From: Eleginops maclovinus
Lineage: Eukaryota > Chordata > Actinopteri > Perciformes > Eleginopidae
DNA: 64,000 nucleotides
Assembly: GCF_036324505.1 (NCBI RefSeq)
Contig: NC_086357.1
Span: 29,068,293 to 29,132,292 of the forward strand
Direction of reading: 5' to 3'
The notes under the pieces: generated by a model
Seen by the model: the letters and a program-made list of their open reading frames with translations, nothing else
Database searches by the model: none
Told to the model about the DNA's origin: nothing
Program-made: the position numbers and the translations under genes
Shown: positions 30,248 through 46,696 of the stretch, piece by piece
Layout of the letters: every line of letters starts with the position of its first letter
Numbering within the stretch: the first letter of the stretch is position 1

Positions 30248-32164
30248 AGACCAGGGGACACTAAAGAGAGACGCACACAGCTGGAGACCAGGGGACACTA
30301 AAGAGAGACGCACACAGCTGGAGACCAGGGGACACTAAAGAGAGACGCACACAGCTGGAGACCAGGGGACACTAAAGAGAGACGCACACAGCTGGAGACC
30401 AGGGGACACTAAAGAGAGACGCACACAGCTGGAGACCAGGGGACACTAAAGAGAGACGCACACAGCTGGAGACCAGGGGACACTAAAGAGAGACGCACAC
30501 AGCTGGAGACCAGGGGACACTAAAGAGAGACGCACACAGCTGGAGACCAGGGGACACTAAAGAGAGACGCACACAGCTGGAGACCAGGGGACACTAAAGA
30601 CAGACGCACACAGCTGGAGACCAGGGGACACTAAAGAGAGACGCATACAGCTGGAGACCAGGGGACACTAAAGACAGACGCACACAACGGAGACCAGGGG
30701 ACACTAAAGAGAGACGCACACAGCTGGAGACCAGGGGACACTAAAGAGAGACGCACACAGCTGGAGACCAGGGGACACTAAAGAGAGACGCACACAGCTG
30801 GAGACCAGGGGACACTAAAGAGAGACGCACACAGCTGGAGACCAGGGGACACTAAAGAGAGACGCACACAGCTGGAGACCAGGGGACACTAAAGAGAGAC
30901 GCACACAGCTGGAGACCAGGGGACACTAAAGAGAGACGCACACAGCTGGAGACCAGGGGACACTAAAGAGAGACGCACACAGCTGGAGACCAGGGGACAC
31001 TAAAGAGAGACGCACACAGCTGGAGACCAGGGGACACTAAAGACAGACGCACACAGCTGGAGACCAGGGGACACTAAAGAGAGACGCATACAGCTGGAGA
31101 CCAGGGGACACTAAAGACAGACGCACACAACGGAGACCAGGGGACACTAAAGAGAGACGCACACAGCTGGAGACCAGGGGACACTAAAGAGAGACGCACA
31201 CAGCTGGAGACCAGGGGACACTAAAGAGAGACGCACACAGCTGGAGACCAGGGAACACTAAAGAGAGACGCACACAGCTGGAGACCAGGGGGCACTAAAG
31301 AGAGATGCACACAGCTGGAGACCAGGGGACACTACAGAGAGACGCACACAGCTGGAGACCAGGGGACACTAAAGAGAGACGCACACAGCTGGAGACCAGT
31401 GAACACTAAAGAGAGACGCACACAGCTGGAGACCAAGGGGCACTAAAGAGAGACGCACACAGCTGGAGACCAGGGAACACTAAAGAGAGACGCACACAGC
31501 TGGAGACCAGGGGGCACTAAAGAGAGATGCACACAGCTGGAGACCAGGGGACACTAAAGAGACGCACACAGCTGGAGACCAGGGGACACTAAAGAGAGAC
31601 GCACACAGCTGGAGACCAGGAGACACTAAAGAGAGACGCACACAGCTGGAGACCAGGGGACACTACAGAGAGACGCACACAGCTGGAGACCAGGGGACAC
31701 TAAAGAGAGACGCACACAGCTGGAGACCAGGGGACACTAAAGAGAGACGCACACAGCTGGAGACCAGGGGATACTAAAGAGAGACGCACACAGCTGGAGA
31801 CCAGGGGACACTAAAGAGAGACGCACACAGCTGGAGACCAGGGACACTACAGAGAGACGCACACAGCTGGAGACCAGGGGACACTACAGAGAGACGCACA
31901 CAGCTGGAGACCAGGGGACACTAAAGAGAGACGCACACAGCTGGAGACCAGGGGACACTAAAGAGAGACGCACACAGCTGGAGACCAGGGGACACTAAAG
32001 AGAGACGCACACAGCTGGAGACCAGGGGACACTACAGAGAGATGCACACAGCTGGAGACCAGGGGACACTAAAGAGAGACACACACAGCTGGAGACCAGG
32101 GGACACTAAAGGGAGACGCACACAGCTGGAGACCAGGGGACACTAAAGGGAGACGCACACAGCT
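30248..32164 (+). repeat. 37-bp minisatellite, locus 2 (plus orientation)
   Basis: About 52 units with core GCACACAGCTGGAGACCAGG then GGACACTAAAGAGAGAC. Variant blocks recur, for example the ACACAACGGAGACC deletion unit near 30684 and 31127. The array sits between A (left) and B (right). Confidence 0.97.
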
Positions 32165-32292
32165 GGGACCGGAGTCTCTGTTGTTGTTTTCCTGAAATGT
32201 TTTCTGGTCTTATTCTAACGATGTGATCACATGACTCCTTCTGATGTCACTGCAGATCTGCTGTGAGCTAGCTCGCTAACGTAGCTAACCTT
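32165..32292 (+). repeat. Dispersed repeat B, copy 2
   Basis: GGGACCGGAGTCTCTGTTG through CTAGCTCGCTAACGTAG, nearly identical to 13072-13218 and in the same orientation. Confidence 0.88.
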
Positions 32293-32296
32293 CTGA

Positions 32297-32345
32297 TTGT
32301 CAAGTTTCTGAAGCTGCAGCACGTTTCTCCTGATGGAGTTGTTTG
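32297..32345 (-). repeat. Dispersed repeat A, diverged right arm of locus 2
   Basis: TTTCTGAAGCTGCAGCACG and TTTCTCCTGATGGAG match the minus orientation of repeat A. This places A-type arms on both sides of B at this locus, with no minisatellite on the right arm. Confidence 0.65.
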
Positions 32346-32536
32346 GTGTCTGTGGGCCTCCGTAGGGAACAGGTAGGTAATTTAGACCTCTGTAGTTGAA
32401 CTTTATTTGGATGGAACACTTCATCTATCGGTGTTATGAAAGAGAGCTTTAATTTTCTTGTTATGAATCATTCTCTTCTTCTGCTGTTTTGTTTTTCCCG
32501 GCTTCACGGTCTGTGAAAGACAGCTTCAGTTTTCAG
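32346..32536. other. Non-coding
   Basis: Nothing recognised. Confidence 0.35.
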
Positions 32537-32637
32537 CTGCCCCTCCTTCAGGGAGGTTACAGCAACCCGAAGGCACAAGAACTATGCCATGGGAATAGAG
32601 ACAGAGGAAGGAGAAAATGATGAACTAGGTCAAAGGT
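32537..32637 (-). repeat. Dispersed repeat C, copy 2
   Basis: From GCTGCCCCTCCTTCAGGGAG to ATGATGAACTAGGTCAAA, the reverse complement of 19161-19261. Confidence 0.85.
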
Positions 32638-34930
32638 TAAACACCTAAGCCAAATATTCCCTAACAACGTTGACCTGTGCTTTAATCTCCTGAATCAGAA
32701 CAGGACACTGGAGGCCAAAACACGCTCAGCTTTGATTTGCTCACTGACGTTAAACCTCAACAAGCTCCGGTATCATTCTCAGTGACCTGAACCTGAACCA
32801 CGGCCAAGTCCGACGTCTGAGTGTAAAACAGATAACAGCGTGGTGTTTTACATTCCTCTGATTCTTCATGCATTGTGTCAGAGATGAATGTGAAGCAGGA
32901 CCATCTGCTGAGCGAGGCAGAGAGCAGCCCAGCGTGAAACAGGGAGGACAAACTGCCTCTGCTGGGTTCATGCAGGACTACATGAGCTGCAGTACTGAGA
33001 TGAAGCTCTGCGATGTGCAGTGGAGATCAGAGTCTCAGAAGCATACATGTTGTGCTGCTAGCCGACATAAAGACGTCTGAGTGCTTCTCCATCAGCAGCT
33101 CACTTCTGCAGACTTAGAGACATGAGAGGAGAGGGACCGGGGAGGATTTGATTGGATATTTAATGGAAGGACGAACATTTTTATCCTCTTATACAAATCT
33201 GGAATGATACAGACTAACCCCACAATGCACCCCATACAGTTCCTACAACATATCTCTCAAAGTACTGTTCAAACAGTACCTGGACATGTTGCTGCAGGGT
33301 GAGGAGGCACTGCTTTTACCTTTGGACTTAGCCAGGCTGATTTTCCCATCTGTTTCCAGTCATTGTGCTAAGCTAAGCAAAGCGGCTACCAGTTGTAGCA
33401 TCACAAACATTACAGTCAATTAATCCTCTCATCTATCTTGCAGCGGAAACAACCTTTAACATATTCCCAGTATAAAAACAACCTCAAAGCAACTGAAACT
33501 TTGAATTGTTTTATTATCAAGTAAGTTAGATTGTTCTCGACTCTGTTTGGATATTCTGCTAGCATCAGACTCTCTAGTCCTGATTTGATATACATCTTCC
33601 CACTGAAACCAGCACATCTAAGCTAATAAGCAGAACACAGTCCACCCCCCTTCATACTTTGCATTCCGCGTTTTATGGAAAATGTGATGAACCTCTGGCA
33701 GATCTGCAGCTCCAGTAACATCAGCTTCACTGTTTCCTGTGTTCTGGTGGAAGCTGTGTGTTTATCCAGCCCCTCTATGTATTAACCACAGATCCTCTTC
33801 CTCTCAGCGAGGGGATCTGGACCTGCTCCTCCTGGTGTGACGGCAGCAGAGAGAGATTTATGTCCGAGGGTCTAATTGGCAGCGTTTGCTCCGTCACATT
33901 TCAGACCTTTCTGAAGCCTTCAGAGGAATCTATCTGGCTGAACCTCTGCTCTGTGGAAACATCGACTCAGGGCTCCAGCAGAATGTCCTCTCCACTCAGC
34001 TCATATAACTTTACTGCAAACCATATACAGACATTAATCAGGAGCTCTAAATATATGGAGCTGTTAACGTTAGGAACTGAAACACGATACAGAATCCTCT
34101 CTGATAAAGACTTCACTGGTTCTGTGCTACGTATGCTATAATGGTGGGTCCAACAATGAATACCATTATAAATATTCTTTCAGGCAAGAACCTACGGAGG
34201 TCGACAGGTCCAAACTGAGGAGAGACGTGCTGCAGCTTCAGAAACAATGCAGGTATAAAAACAGAAGAAGAGAGAGAGGTTTGGGTTTCGTCCTAACGGA
34301 GTGAAATGACTTGATAACAGCTGATTCTCTAGATGATAGGATAGGAGCTTTGACACTTCCTTTATAACCTCCTTTAGGAGTCACTGGACCTTCCTTTACA
34401 AAAGGAAAGGAGAACATGCTGTCCCACAATGCCTTGCAGCAACATTTAGCATGACACAACATTCGGCCTTCTCACATTGAGGTCCAGGACTAGAAGAGAG
34501 ACGGGGGGAGCTGATTTCTGGACAGTTTGTCGGCTGCCCTCATGTGGTCGGCTGCAGAGGACAGGTCTCTGGGCTCCCCTCAGCAGATGCACGGCTGTAA
34601 CAACTTTCTCTCATTAACATCATGTCTCAGATTGAGGGCCTGAGTCTGGGGCCGATTCCTCACGCCTCCTCTTCCTCCTCAGGGAAACCGATCCCTGCGT
34701 CCATACATGTGCTCTCTTCAGGACCAGATCAAATCTACAGCGTGTTTCAGGCGTGATTAACGAGGCCGACATGTGCAGCGTGTTTGCCGAGCAGCGCAGG
34801 GCCAGCAGCGTGAATGAAAAGCAGTTTATTATCCACACCGAGTTATCTCAGCTCTTCAATCATATTCATGTGAGCGCTCGAATTTAAGATGCAATATTAC
34901 ATTCCACAGCAGACCTTCAATCTCAATCAC
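32638..34930. other. Intergenic DNA
   Basis: Contains a piece at about 33300-33400 (CTTTGGACTTAGCCAGGCTG, TTTCCAGTCATTGTGCTAAG) resembling a common fish dispersed repeat, and an A-like piece at about 34195-34250 (GTGCTGCAGCTTCAGAAAC). No gene is recognised. Confidence 0.4.
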
Positions 34931-37496
34931 AGCTGGAGACCAGGGGACACTACAGAGAGACGCACACAGCTGGAGACCAGGGGACACTACAGAGAGACGC
35001 ACACAGCTGGAGACCAGGGGACACTACAGAGAGACGCACACAGCTGGAGACCAGGGGACACTAAAGAGAGACGCACACAGCTGGAGACCAGGGGACACTA
35101 AAGAGAGACGCACACAGCTGGAGACCAGGGGACACTACAGAGAGACGCACACAGCTGGAGACCAGGGGACACTAAAGAGAGACGCACACAGCTGGAGACC
35201 AGGGGACACTAAAGAGAGACGCACACAGCTAGAGACCAGGGGACACTAAAGAGAGACGCACACAGCTGAGACCAGGGGACACTAAAGAGAGATGCACACT
35301 ACTGGAGACTAGGGGACACTAAAGAGAGACGCACACAGCTAGAGACCAGGGGACACTAAAGAGAGACGCACACAGCTGAGACCAGGGGACACTAAAGAGA
35401 GACGCACACAGCTGGAGACCAGGGGACACTAAAGAGAGACGCACACAGCTGGAGACCAGGGGACACTACAGAGAGACGCACACAGCTGGAGACCAGGGGA
35501 CACTAAAGAGAGACGCACACAGCTGGAGACCAGGGGACACTACAGAGAGATGCACACAGCTGGAGACCAGGGGACACTAAAGAGAGACACACACAGCTGG
35601 AGACCAGGGGACACTAAAGAGAGACGCACACAGCTGGAGACCAGGGGACACTAAAGAGAGACGCACACTGCTGGAGACCAGGGGACACTAAAGAGAGACG
35701 CACACAGCTGGAGACCAGGGGACACTAAAGAGAGACGCACACAGCTGGAGACCAGGGGACACTAAAGAGAGACGCACACAGCTGGAGACCAGGGGACACT
35801 AAAGAGAGACGCACACAGCTGGAGACCAGGGGACACTACAGAGAGACGCACACAGCTGGAGACCAGGGGACACTACAGAGAGACGCACACAGCTGGAGAC
35901 CAGGGGACACTACAGAGAGACGCACACAGCTGGAGACCAGGGGACACTAAAGAGAGACGCACACAGCTGGAGACCAGGGGACACTAAAGAGAGACGCACA
36001 CAGCTGGAGACCAGGGGACACTACAGAGAGACGCACACAGCTGGAGACCAGGGGACACTAAAGAGAGACGCACACAGCTGGAGACCAGGGGACACTAAAG
36101 AGAGACGCACACAGCTGGAGACCAGGGGACACTAAAGAGAGACGCACACAGCTGGAGACCAGGGGAGACTAAAGAGAGACGCACACAGCTGGAGACCAGG
36201 GGACACTAAAGAGAGACGCACACAGCTGGAGACCAGGGGACACTAAAGAGAGACGCACACAGCTGGAGACCAGGGGACACTAAAGAGAGACGCACACAGC
36301 TGGAGACCAGGGGACACTAAAGAGAGACGCACACTGCTGGAGACCAGGGGACACTAAAGAGAGACGCACACAGCTGGAGACCAGGGGACACTAAAGAGAG
36401 ACGCACACAGCTGGAGACCAGGGGACACTAAAGAGAGACGCACACAGCTGGAGACCAGGGGACACTAAAGAGAGACGCACACAGCTGGAGACCAGGGGAC
36501 ACTAAAGAGAGACGCACACAGCTGGAGACCAGGGGACACTACAGAGAGACGCACACAGCTGGAGACCAGGGGACACTACAGAGAGACGCACACAGCTGGA
36601 GACCAGGGGACACTACAGAGAGACGCACACAGCTGGAGACCAGGGGACACTACAGAGAGACGCACACAGCTAGAGACCAGGGGACACTAAAGAGAGACGC
36701 ACACAGCTGGAGACCAGGGGACACTAAAGAGAGACGCACACTGCTGGAGACCAGGGGACACTACAGAGAGACGCACACAGCTGGAGACCAGGGGACACTA
36801 CAGAGAGACGCACACAGCTGGAGACCAGGGGACACTAAAGAGAGACGCACACAGCTGGAGACCAGGGGACACTAAAGAGAGACGCACACAGCTGGAGACC
36901 AGGGGACACTACAGAGAGACGCACACAGCTGGAGACCAGGGGACACTAAAGAGAGACGCACACAGCTGGAGACCAGGGGACACTAAAGAGAGACGCACAC
37001 AGCTGGAGACCAGGGGAGACTAAAGAGAGACGCACACAGCTGGAGACCAGGGGACACTAAAGAGAGACGCACACAGCTGGAGACCAGGGGACACTAAAGA
37101 GAGATGCACACTACTGGAGACCAGGGGACACTAAAGAGAGACGCACACAGCTGGAGACCAGGGGACACTAAAGAGAGACGCACACAGCTGGAGACCAGGG
37201 GAGACTAAAGAGAGACGCACACAGCTGGAGACCAGGGGACACTAAAGAGAGACGCACACAGCTGGAGACCAGGGGACACTAAAGAGAGATGCACACTACT
37301 GGAGACCAGGGGACACTAAAGAGAGACGCACACAGCTGGAGACCAGGGGAGACTAAAGAGAGACGCACACAGCTGGAGACCAGGGGACACTAAAGAGAGA
37401 CGCACACAGCTGGAGACCAGGGGACACTAAAGAGAGATGCACACTACTGGAGACCAGGGGACACTAAAGAGAGACGCACACAGCTGGAGACCAGGG
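34931..37496 (+). repeat. 37-bp minisatellite, locus 3 (plus orientation)
   Basis: About 69 units of the same repeat as loci 1 and 2, with frequent CACTACAGAGAG and CACTAAAGAGAG alternation. No clear A arm adjoins its left edge (the nearest A-like piece is about 680 bp upstream). A B-like piece follows on the right. Confidence 0.97.
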
Positions 37497-37560
37497 GTCT
37501 CTGTCGCTGGAAACTTTCCTGAAACGTTTTCTGGTCTTATTTTAACGATGTCGGAATGTT
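37494..37560 (+). repeat. Diverged repeat B, right of locus 3
   Basis: GTCTCTGTCGCTGGAAAC, then CTGAAACGTTTTCTGGTCTT and AACGATGT match repeat B, then similarity stops. Confidence 0.6.
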
Positions 37561-38025
37561 TTGGAAGAAGTCAGATCTTCTGGACAAAAGTTTTTGAAGG
37601 AACATCGAAACTTCCATTTCTATTGTATTATTTTGGTACGAGTTGTGTTCCGAGCTTCTTGCAGTGGTTTGTGTCTGCATGGTTTACTGTCAGCCTGTAG
37701 GCTACAGTTTGTGCATAATGAGTACTTTCCTTCACATACAGTCACTCTAACCAGTACTTTTACTACAGCATCAGCACACCTTACCGGTCCTTCTTCAATA
37801 GTTAAATAACAATCTTTACCAGGAACCAGGATGCTCTCTGTGCTGAAGCCTTCCTGCACTCTTCATTTAGAGACATTACGCCCTCACATACAGGAGAGTA
37901 TCTGCAGACTCAGCACAGGGGACTGAAGCATCTGTGGAACGGGAAGTTCTTCCCAGAGACAATCTGCAGGGTCGCTGATAACATGTTCCACACACACACG
38001 CACGCCCGCACGCACGCACACAGGC
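37561..38025. other. Region upstream of the elastase gene
   Basis: No coding features. It holds short CA/CGCA runs at 37990-38021 and is the likely upstream regulatory region of the elastase gene. I could not identify specific pancreatic factor sites with confidence. Confidence 0.35.
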
Positions 38026-38031
38026 TATAAG
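38026..38031 (+). promoter_or_regulatory. Probable TATA box of the elastase gene
   Basis: TATAAG lies 38 bp before the start ATG. A start of transcription about 30 bp downstream would leave a 5' leader of only about 8-10 bases, as is usual for digestive-enzyme genes. No initiator evidence is available. Confidence 0.5.
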
Positions 38032-38063
38032 AGCGGTGATCAGAGTGTGTGCAGACTGACAGC

Positions 38064-42465
<4,402 letters not shown>

Positions 42466-42689
42466 GGGTCTTCAGGTCCCAACAGGACCAGTCCCATGTT
42501 CAGACTGGATGTCGTCCCTAACAGAGTGCTGTCTGAAGAGCTGCACAGTGCAGATCATTTAACCTCCACATGGGGGGGGTGGGGGGGTGGGGGGGGGGGC
42601 GTTCTACAGGTCCTACAGGTCCTACAGGTCCTATGCAGTGAGTCATCCTCTAAAAAAGCCACAATATAAACCTGTTGTACTTTGAGTCC

Positions 42690-42695
42690 AATAAA
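42690..42695 (+). terminator. AATAAA polyadenylation signal, elastase gene
   Basis: AATAAA lies 225 bp after the stop codon. A G-rich run at 42572-42599 and four CCTACAGGTC units at 42604-42634 lie between. Confidence 0.75.
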
Positions 42696-42709
42696 CAGCT
42701 GTGTGTAAC

Positions 42710-43250
42710 CAATGTCTCCTCATTGGTCGGTGAGCAGATCCTGTATTAGAGCTGTTCATGTGCTGCAGGGCGGGGGGGGGGGGCGGGGTCTGTATGAGGA
42801 AATACCCCCAGATAAACACCCTCAGGGAAGACATGGCTCCTCTGTCCTCTTCAAACTGGTTAAAAGTCTCCCCCCCCAGTCTTGAGAGATACCTTAGCAA
42901 AGGTGTGTGCTTCTTCAGGGGGGGGGGGGTCTGAGAGTAACCATGACATGTGACCTTCAAAACACAAAACACCCACAACATGTTTCAAAATATAACTTTA
43001 AAAGCGAGGGGTATGTTATAAAATCAAATAACAACTATCACATCATTGTTTTGTTGAAGCATTTTATAAACTCATTGATTAAACATCGTTTCTTTGATGA
43101 TTGAATCTGAAAACTAGCTTCATCTGCTGGTGGGGCTGAGACCTGCAGGTCAGTGAACGCATCGCAGCAGCGCCATCCAGTGGACAGAAGAAGACAGACA
43201 ATAAATATAAGATATAACTTCATAAAAACATGTTAAGATATAATAATCAT
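42710..43250. other. Intergenic, G/C homopolymer runs
   Basis: Contains G-runs near 42770-42782 and 42919-42928 and a C-run near 42872. No gene is recognised. Confidence 0.45.
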
Positions 43251-43563
43251 CATCATCATATATATATAATATAATTATATTATATATATAATATAATTAT
43301 ATATAATATAATTATATTATATATATAATTATATTATATATATAATATAATTATATATAATATAATTATATTATATATAATATAATTATATTATATATAA
43401 TTATATTATATTATATTATATATAATATAATTATATTATATATAATATAATATAATTATATATAATATAATTATATTATATATAATATAATTATATTATA
43501 TATATAATATAATTATATATATAATTTATATTATATATATAATATAAATTATATATATAATTA
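43251..43563. repeat. Palindromic AT satellite
   Basis: About 310 bp of ATATATAATATAATTATAT-type self-complementary units. It resumes for a short distance at 45166-45184 after the Tc1 insertion. Confidence 0.95.
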
Positions 43564-45165
43564 CAGTGGGGCAAAAAAGTATTTAGTCAGCCACCAATTG
43601 TGCAAGTTCTCCCATTTAAAAAGATGAGAGAGGCCTGTAATTTTTATCATAGGTATACCTCAACTATGAGAGACAAAATGAGAAAAGAAAATCCAGAAAA
43701 TCACATTGTAGGATCTTTAATGAATTCATTGTAAATTCCTCGGTAAAATAAGTATTGGGTCACCTACAAACAAGCAAGATGTCTGGCTCTCACAGACCTG
43801 TAACTTCTTCTTTAAGAGGCTCCTCTGTCCTCCACTCGTTACCTGTATTAATGGCACATTTTTGAACTCGTTATCAGTATAAAAGACACCTGTCCACAAC
43901 CTCAAACAGTCATACTCCAAACTCCACTATGGCCAAGACCAAAGAGCTGTCAAAGGAGACCAGAGACTAAATTGTAGACCTGCACCAGGCTGGGAAAACT
44001 GAATGTGCAATAGGTAAGCAGCTTGGTGTGAAGAAATCAACTGTGGGAGCAATTATTAGAAAATGGAAGACATACAAGACCACTGCTAATCTCCCTCGAT
44101 CTGGGGCTCCATGCAAGATCTCACCCCGTGGGGTCAAAATGATCACAAGAACGGTGAGCAACAATCCCAGAACCACACGGGGGGACCTAGTGAATGACCT
44201 GCAGAGAGCTGGGACCAAAGTAACAGAGGCTACCATCAGTAACACACTACGCCGCCAGGGACTTAAATCCTGCAGTTCCAGACGTGTCCCCCTGCTTAAG
44301 CCAGTACATGTCCAGGCCCGTCTGAAGTTTGCTAGAGGGCATTTGGATGATCCAGAAGAGGATTGGGAGAATGTCATATGGTCAGATGAAACCAAAATCG
44401 AACTTTTTGGTAAAAACTCAACTCGTCGTGTTTGGAGGAGAAAGAATGCAGAGTTGCCTCCAAAGAACACCATACCTACTGTGAAGCATGGGGGTGGAGA
44501 CATCAGGCTTTGGGGCTGTTTTTCTGCAAAGGGACCAGGACGACTGATCCGTGTAAAGGAAAGAATGAATGGGGCCATGTATCGTGAGATTTTGAGTGAA
44601 AACCTCCTTCCATCAGCAAGGGCACTGAAGATGAAGCGTGGCTGGGTCTTTCAGCATGACAATGATCCCAAACACACCGCCAGGGCAACGAAGGAGTGGC
44701 TTCGTAAGAAGCATTTCAAGGTCCTGGAGTGGCCTAGCCAGTCTCCAGATCTCAACCCCATAGAAAATCTTTGGAGGGAGTTGAAAGTCCGTGTTGCCCA
44801 GCGACAGCCCCAAAACATCACTGCTTTAGAGGAGATCTGCATGGAGGAATGGGCCAAAATACCAGCAACAGTGTGGAAACCTTGTGAAGACTTACAGAAA
44901 ACCTTTGACCTCTGTCATTGCCAACAAAGGGTATACAACAAAGTATTGAGATGAACTTTTGTTATTGACCAAATACTTATTTTCCACAATCATTTGAAAA
45001 TAAATTCATTAAAAATCCTACAATGTGATTTCCTGGATTTTTGTTTCTCATTCTGTCTCTCATAGTTGAAGTGTACCTATGACAAAAATTACAGGCCTCT
45101 CTCATCTTTTTAAATCGGAGAACTTGCACAATTGGTGGCTGACTAAATACTTTTTTGCCCCACTG
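43564..45165 (+). mobile_element. Tc1/mariner transposon, copy 2, complete ends
   Basis: Starts CAGTGGGGCAAAAAAGTATT and ends TTTTGCCCCACTG, flanked by TA at 43562-43563 and 45166-45167. The terminal inverted repeats extend about 210 bp. Each carries an outer repeat with AAGTATTTAGTCA and an inner one with AAGTATTGGGTCA (left) or AAGTATTTGGTCA (right, reversed), the IR/DR arrangement. At 1602 bp it is full length. Its transposase frame has a stop at codon 14. Confidence 0.96.
43929..44954 (+). pseudogene. Tc1-like transposase with stop at codon 14
   Basis: Collinear with the transposase of copy 1 over 341 codons including the same stop position. The start ATG is present, but codon 14 is TAA, most simply an AAA (Lys) to TAA change given the usual residue there. 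Downstream the frame is open, with D153, D244 (QHDNDPKHT) and E279 in place. R193 in the glycine-rich box ([11 protein letters not shown]) replaces the usual Met. No in-frame ATG restores the first helix-turn-helix, and GTG at 44028 is not a credible start in an animal. The product is expected to be absent. Confidence 0.93.
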
Positions 45166-45184
45166 TATATATATAATTATATTA

Positions 45185-45977
45185 CTTCCTGCAGTGATCT
45201 AGCTCTGCCTCTCAGGCTACATCCAGGAACACCTGCAGGAAAATACTCTGGCCCTCTCCACAATGCATGTGTTCACCTGTGTGTGTGTGTGTGTGTGTGT
45301 GGGTTTCCTGAGGACAGCATCACAGTGAGCAGGTGAATCAGTAACAGGACTTACTGTACAGGTGACTCATCTCAGGAGGAGATATCACAACATGAACTCA
45401 TTACACATCTTTGATTATCTCTAATTATCCGTCACCAGCTGCAGCTCAGCTCCTGGCGCCGCTCTATCACCTGTTAATGATTCATCTATAATCAATAATC
45501 CTCCTGATTTATGGCTGTGTTAGTCTGTAATCACTCCTGGAATACAGTTATACAATATCTATATATTTATTACTGTCAGTACAACCTTTACATCTGGCTT
45601 TTAATGTTTCAATCCCAGCAGGAATGCTGTGTTTCAGCAGAGTGTGATGATGCTAATGCCCTGAAACACCATGTTCTCATAACTCCAGCGAGCATGCTCC
45701 AAACCCCCCAAACTTCTGCTTTGATAGCGAGGCAGCCCTCGAGACGCCTGAGCTTATGGTGAGGTCTCACCATAAGTTGTTGCCGTGGAGACAGACCCCC
45801 CCCCCCACGTTTCTCGATGTTCCCGTCCTGAAGACATCTACGAGACGGGGTCTCTCTTCAATGAGTGACCTTTGTTCTAAATTATTTAGAAAGCACATTT
45901 TAACACTGATTTTACCCAGAATGCACCCAGCTTCAGATTCCTCCTGCAGAATTTCCCTAACCTTAGAGCTCCCTGCA

Positions 45978-46072
<95 letters not shown>

Positions 46073-46696
46073 AGTGAGTGAGTGAGTGAGTGAGTGAGTG
46101 AGTGAGTGAGTGAGTGAGTGAGTGAGTGAGTGAGTGAGTGAGTGAGTGAGTGAGTGAGTGAGTGAGTGTGTGAGTGAGTGAGTGAGTGTGTGTGTGAAGA
46201 TGGTCATGGACTCGGTCAATGATTGGTGACCTGGTGCAGCAGGTGTCGTGCTGGCAGCGGGTCACAGTCTGAGGTGATCCAGTAAAACTATAAAGAGAGA
46301 AACCAGCCAGGACTGGTTCAGGGTCAGAGGGGGGGGGGGGGGGGGGGGGGCTTACCACCACAGACTGAGAGCAGATAAAGGTTCAATATTCCTCAGGTCT
46401 GGGGGGGTACAGAGACAGGAGGATAAATATCATCACACACTTCAACCTTTCACACAGAAACCCTGTTCACTACAAACTGACCAGTATATAGAAACTCAAA
46501 AATGAAGTCCGAACGGCCGGACGATACTTTGGGTAATTATTGGGATGACGGGAGATCTGTCCTGAGTTACTGTTTAGCTTCAAACCCTCTCTGAACCATG
46601 TCTTCAATCTCAGGAGGGACTGTTTGATCTCTGGAAAGGATTAGTGGAAGATAAATGTTTAATCTTTTATTCACTGAGACTAAAAGAGCCTGCCAC
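45185..46696. other. Intergenic DNA
   Basis: Apart from the GT/GTGA tract listed next and a run of about 22 G at 46329-46350, no features are recognised. Confidence 0.4.
45982..46195. repeat. Compound (GT)n-(GTGA)n microsatellite
   Basis: A GT tract to about 46070 passes directly into about 30 GTGA units, suggesting the tetranucleotide arose by mutation within the GT tract. Confidence 0.97.

Noticed and set aside
30077..30301. Glutamine-rich 74-codon frame beginning in repeat A
   Set aside because: It also occurs in the other A copies, runs into the 37-bp array and has no splice boundaries, so it is repeat-derived.
44028..44954. Start of copy 2 transposase at GTG
   Set aside because: GTG is not a plausible start in an animal nuclear gene. 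The original ATG at 43929 is present and is followed by a stop at codon 14.
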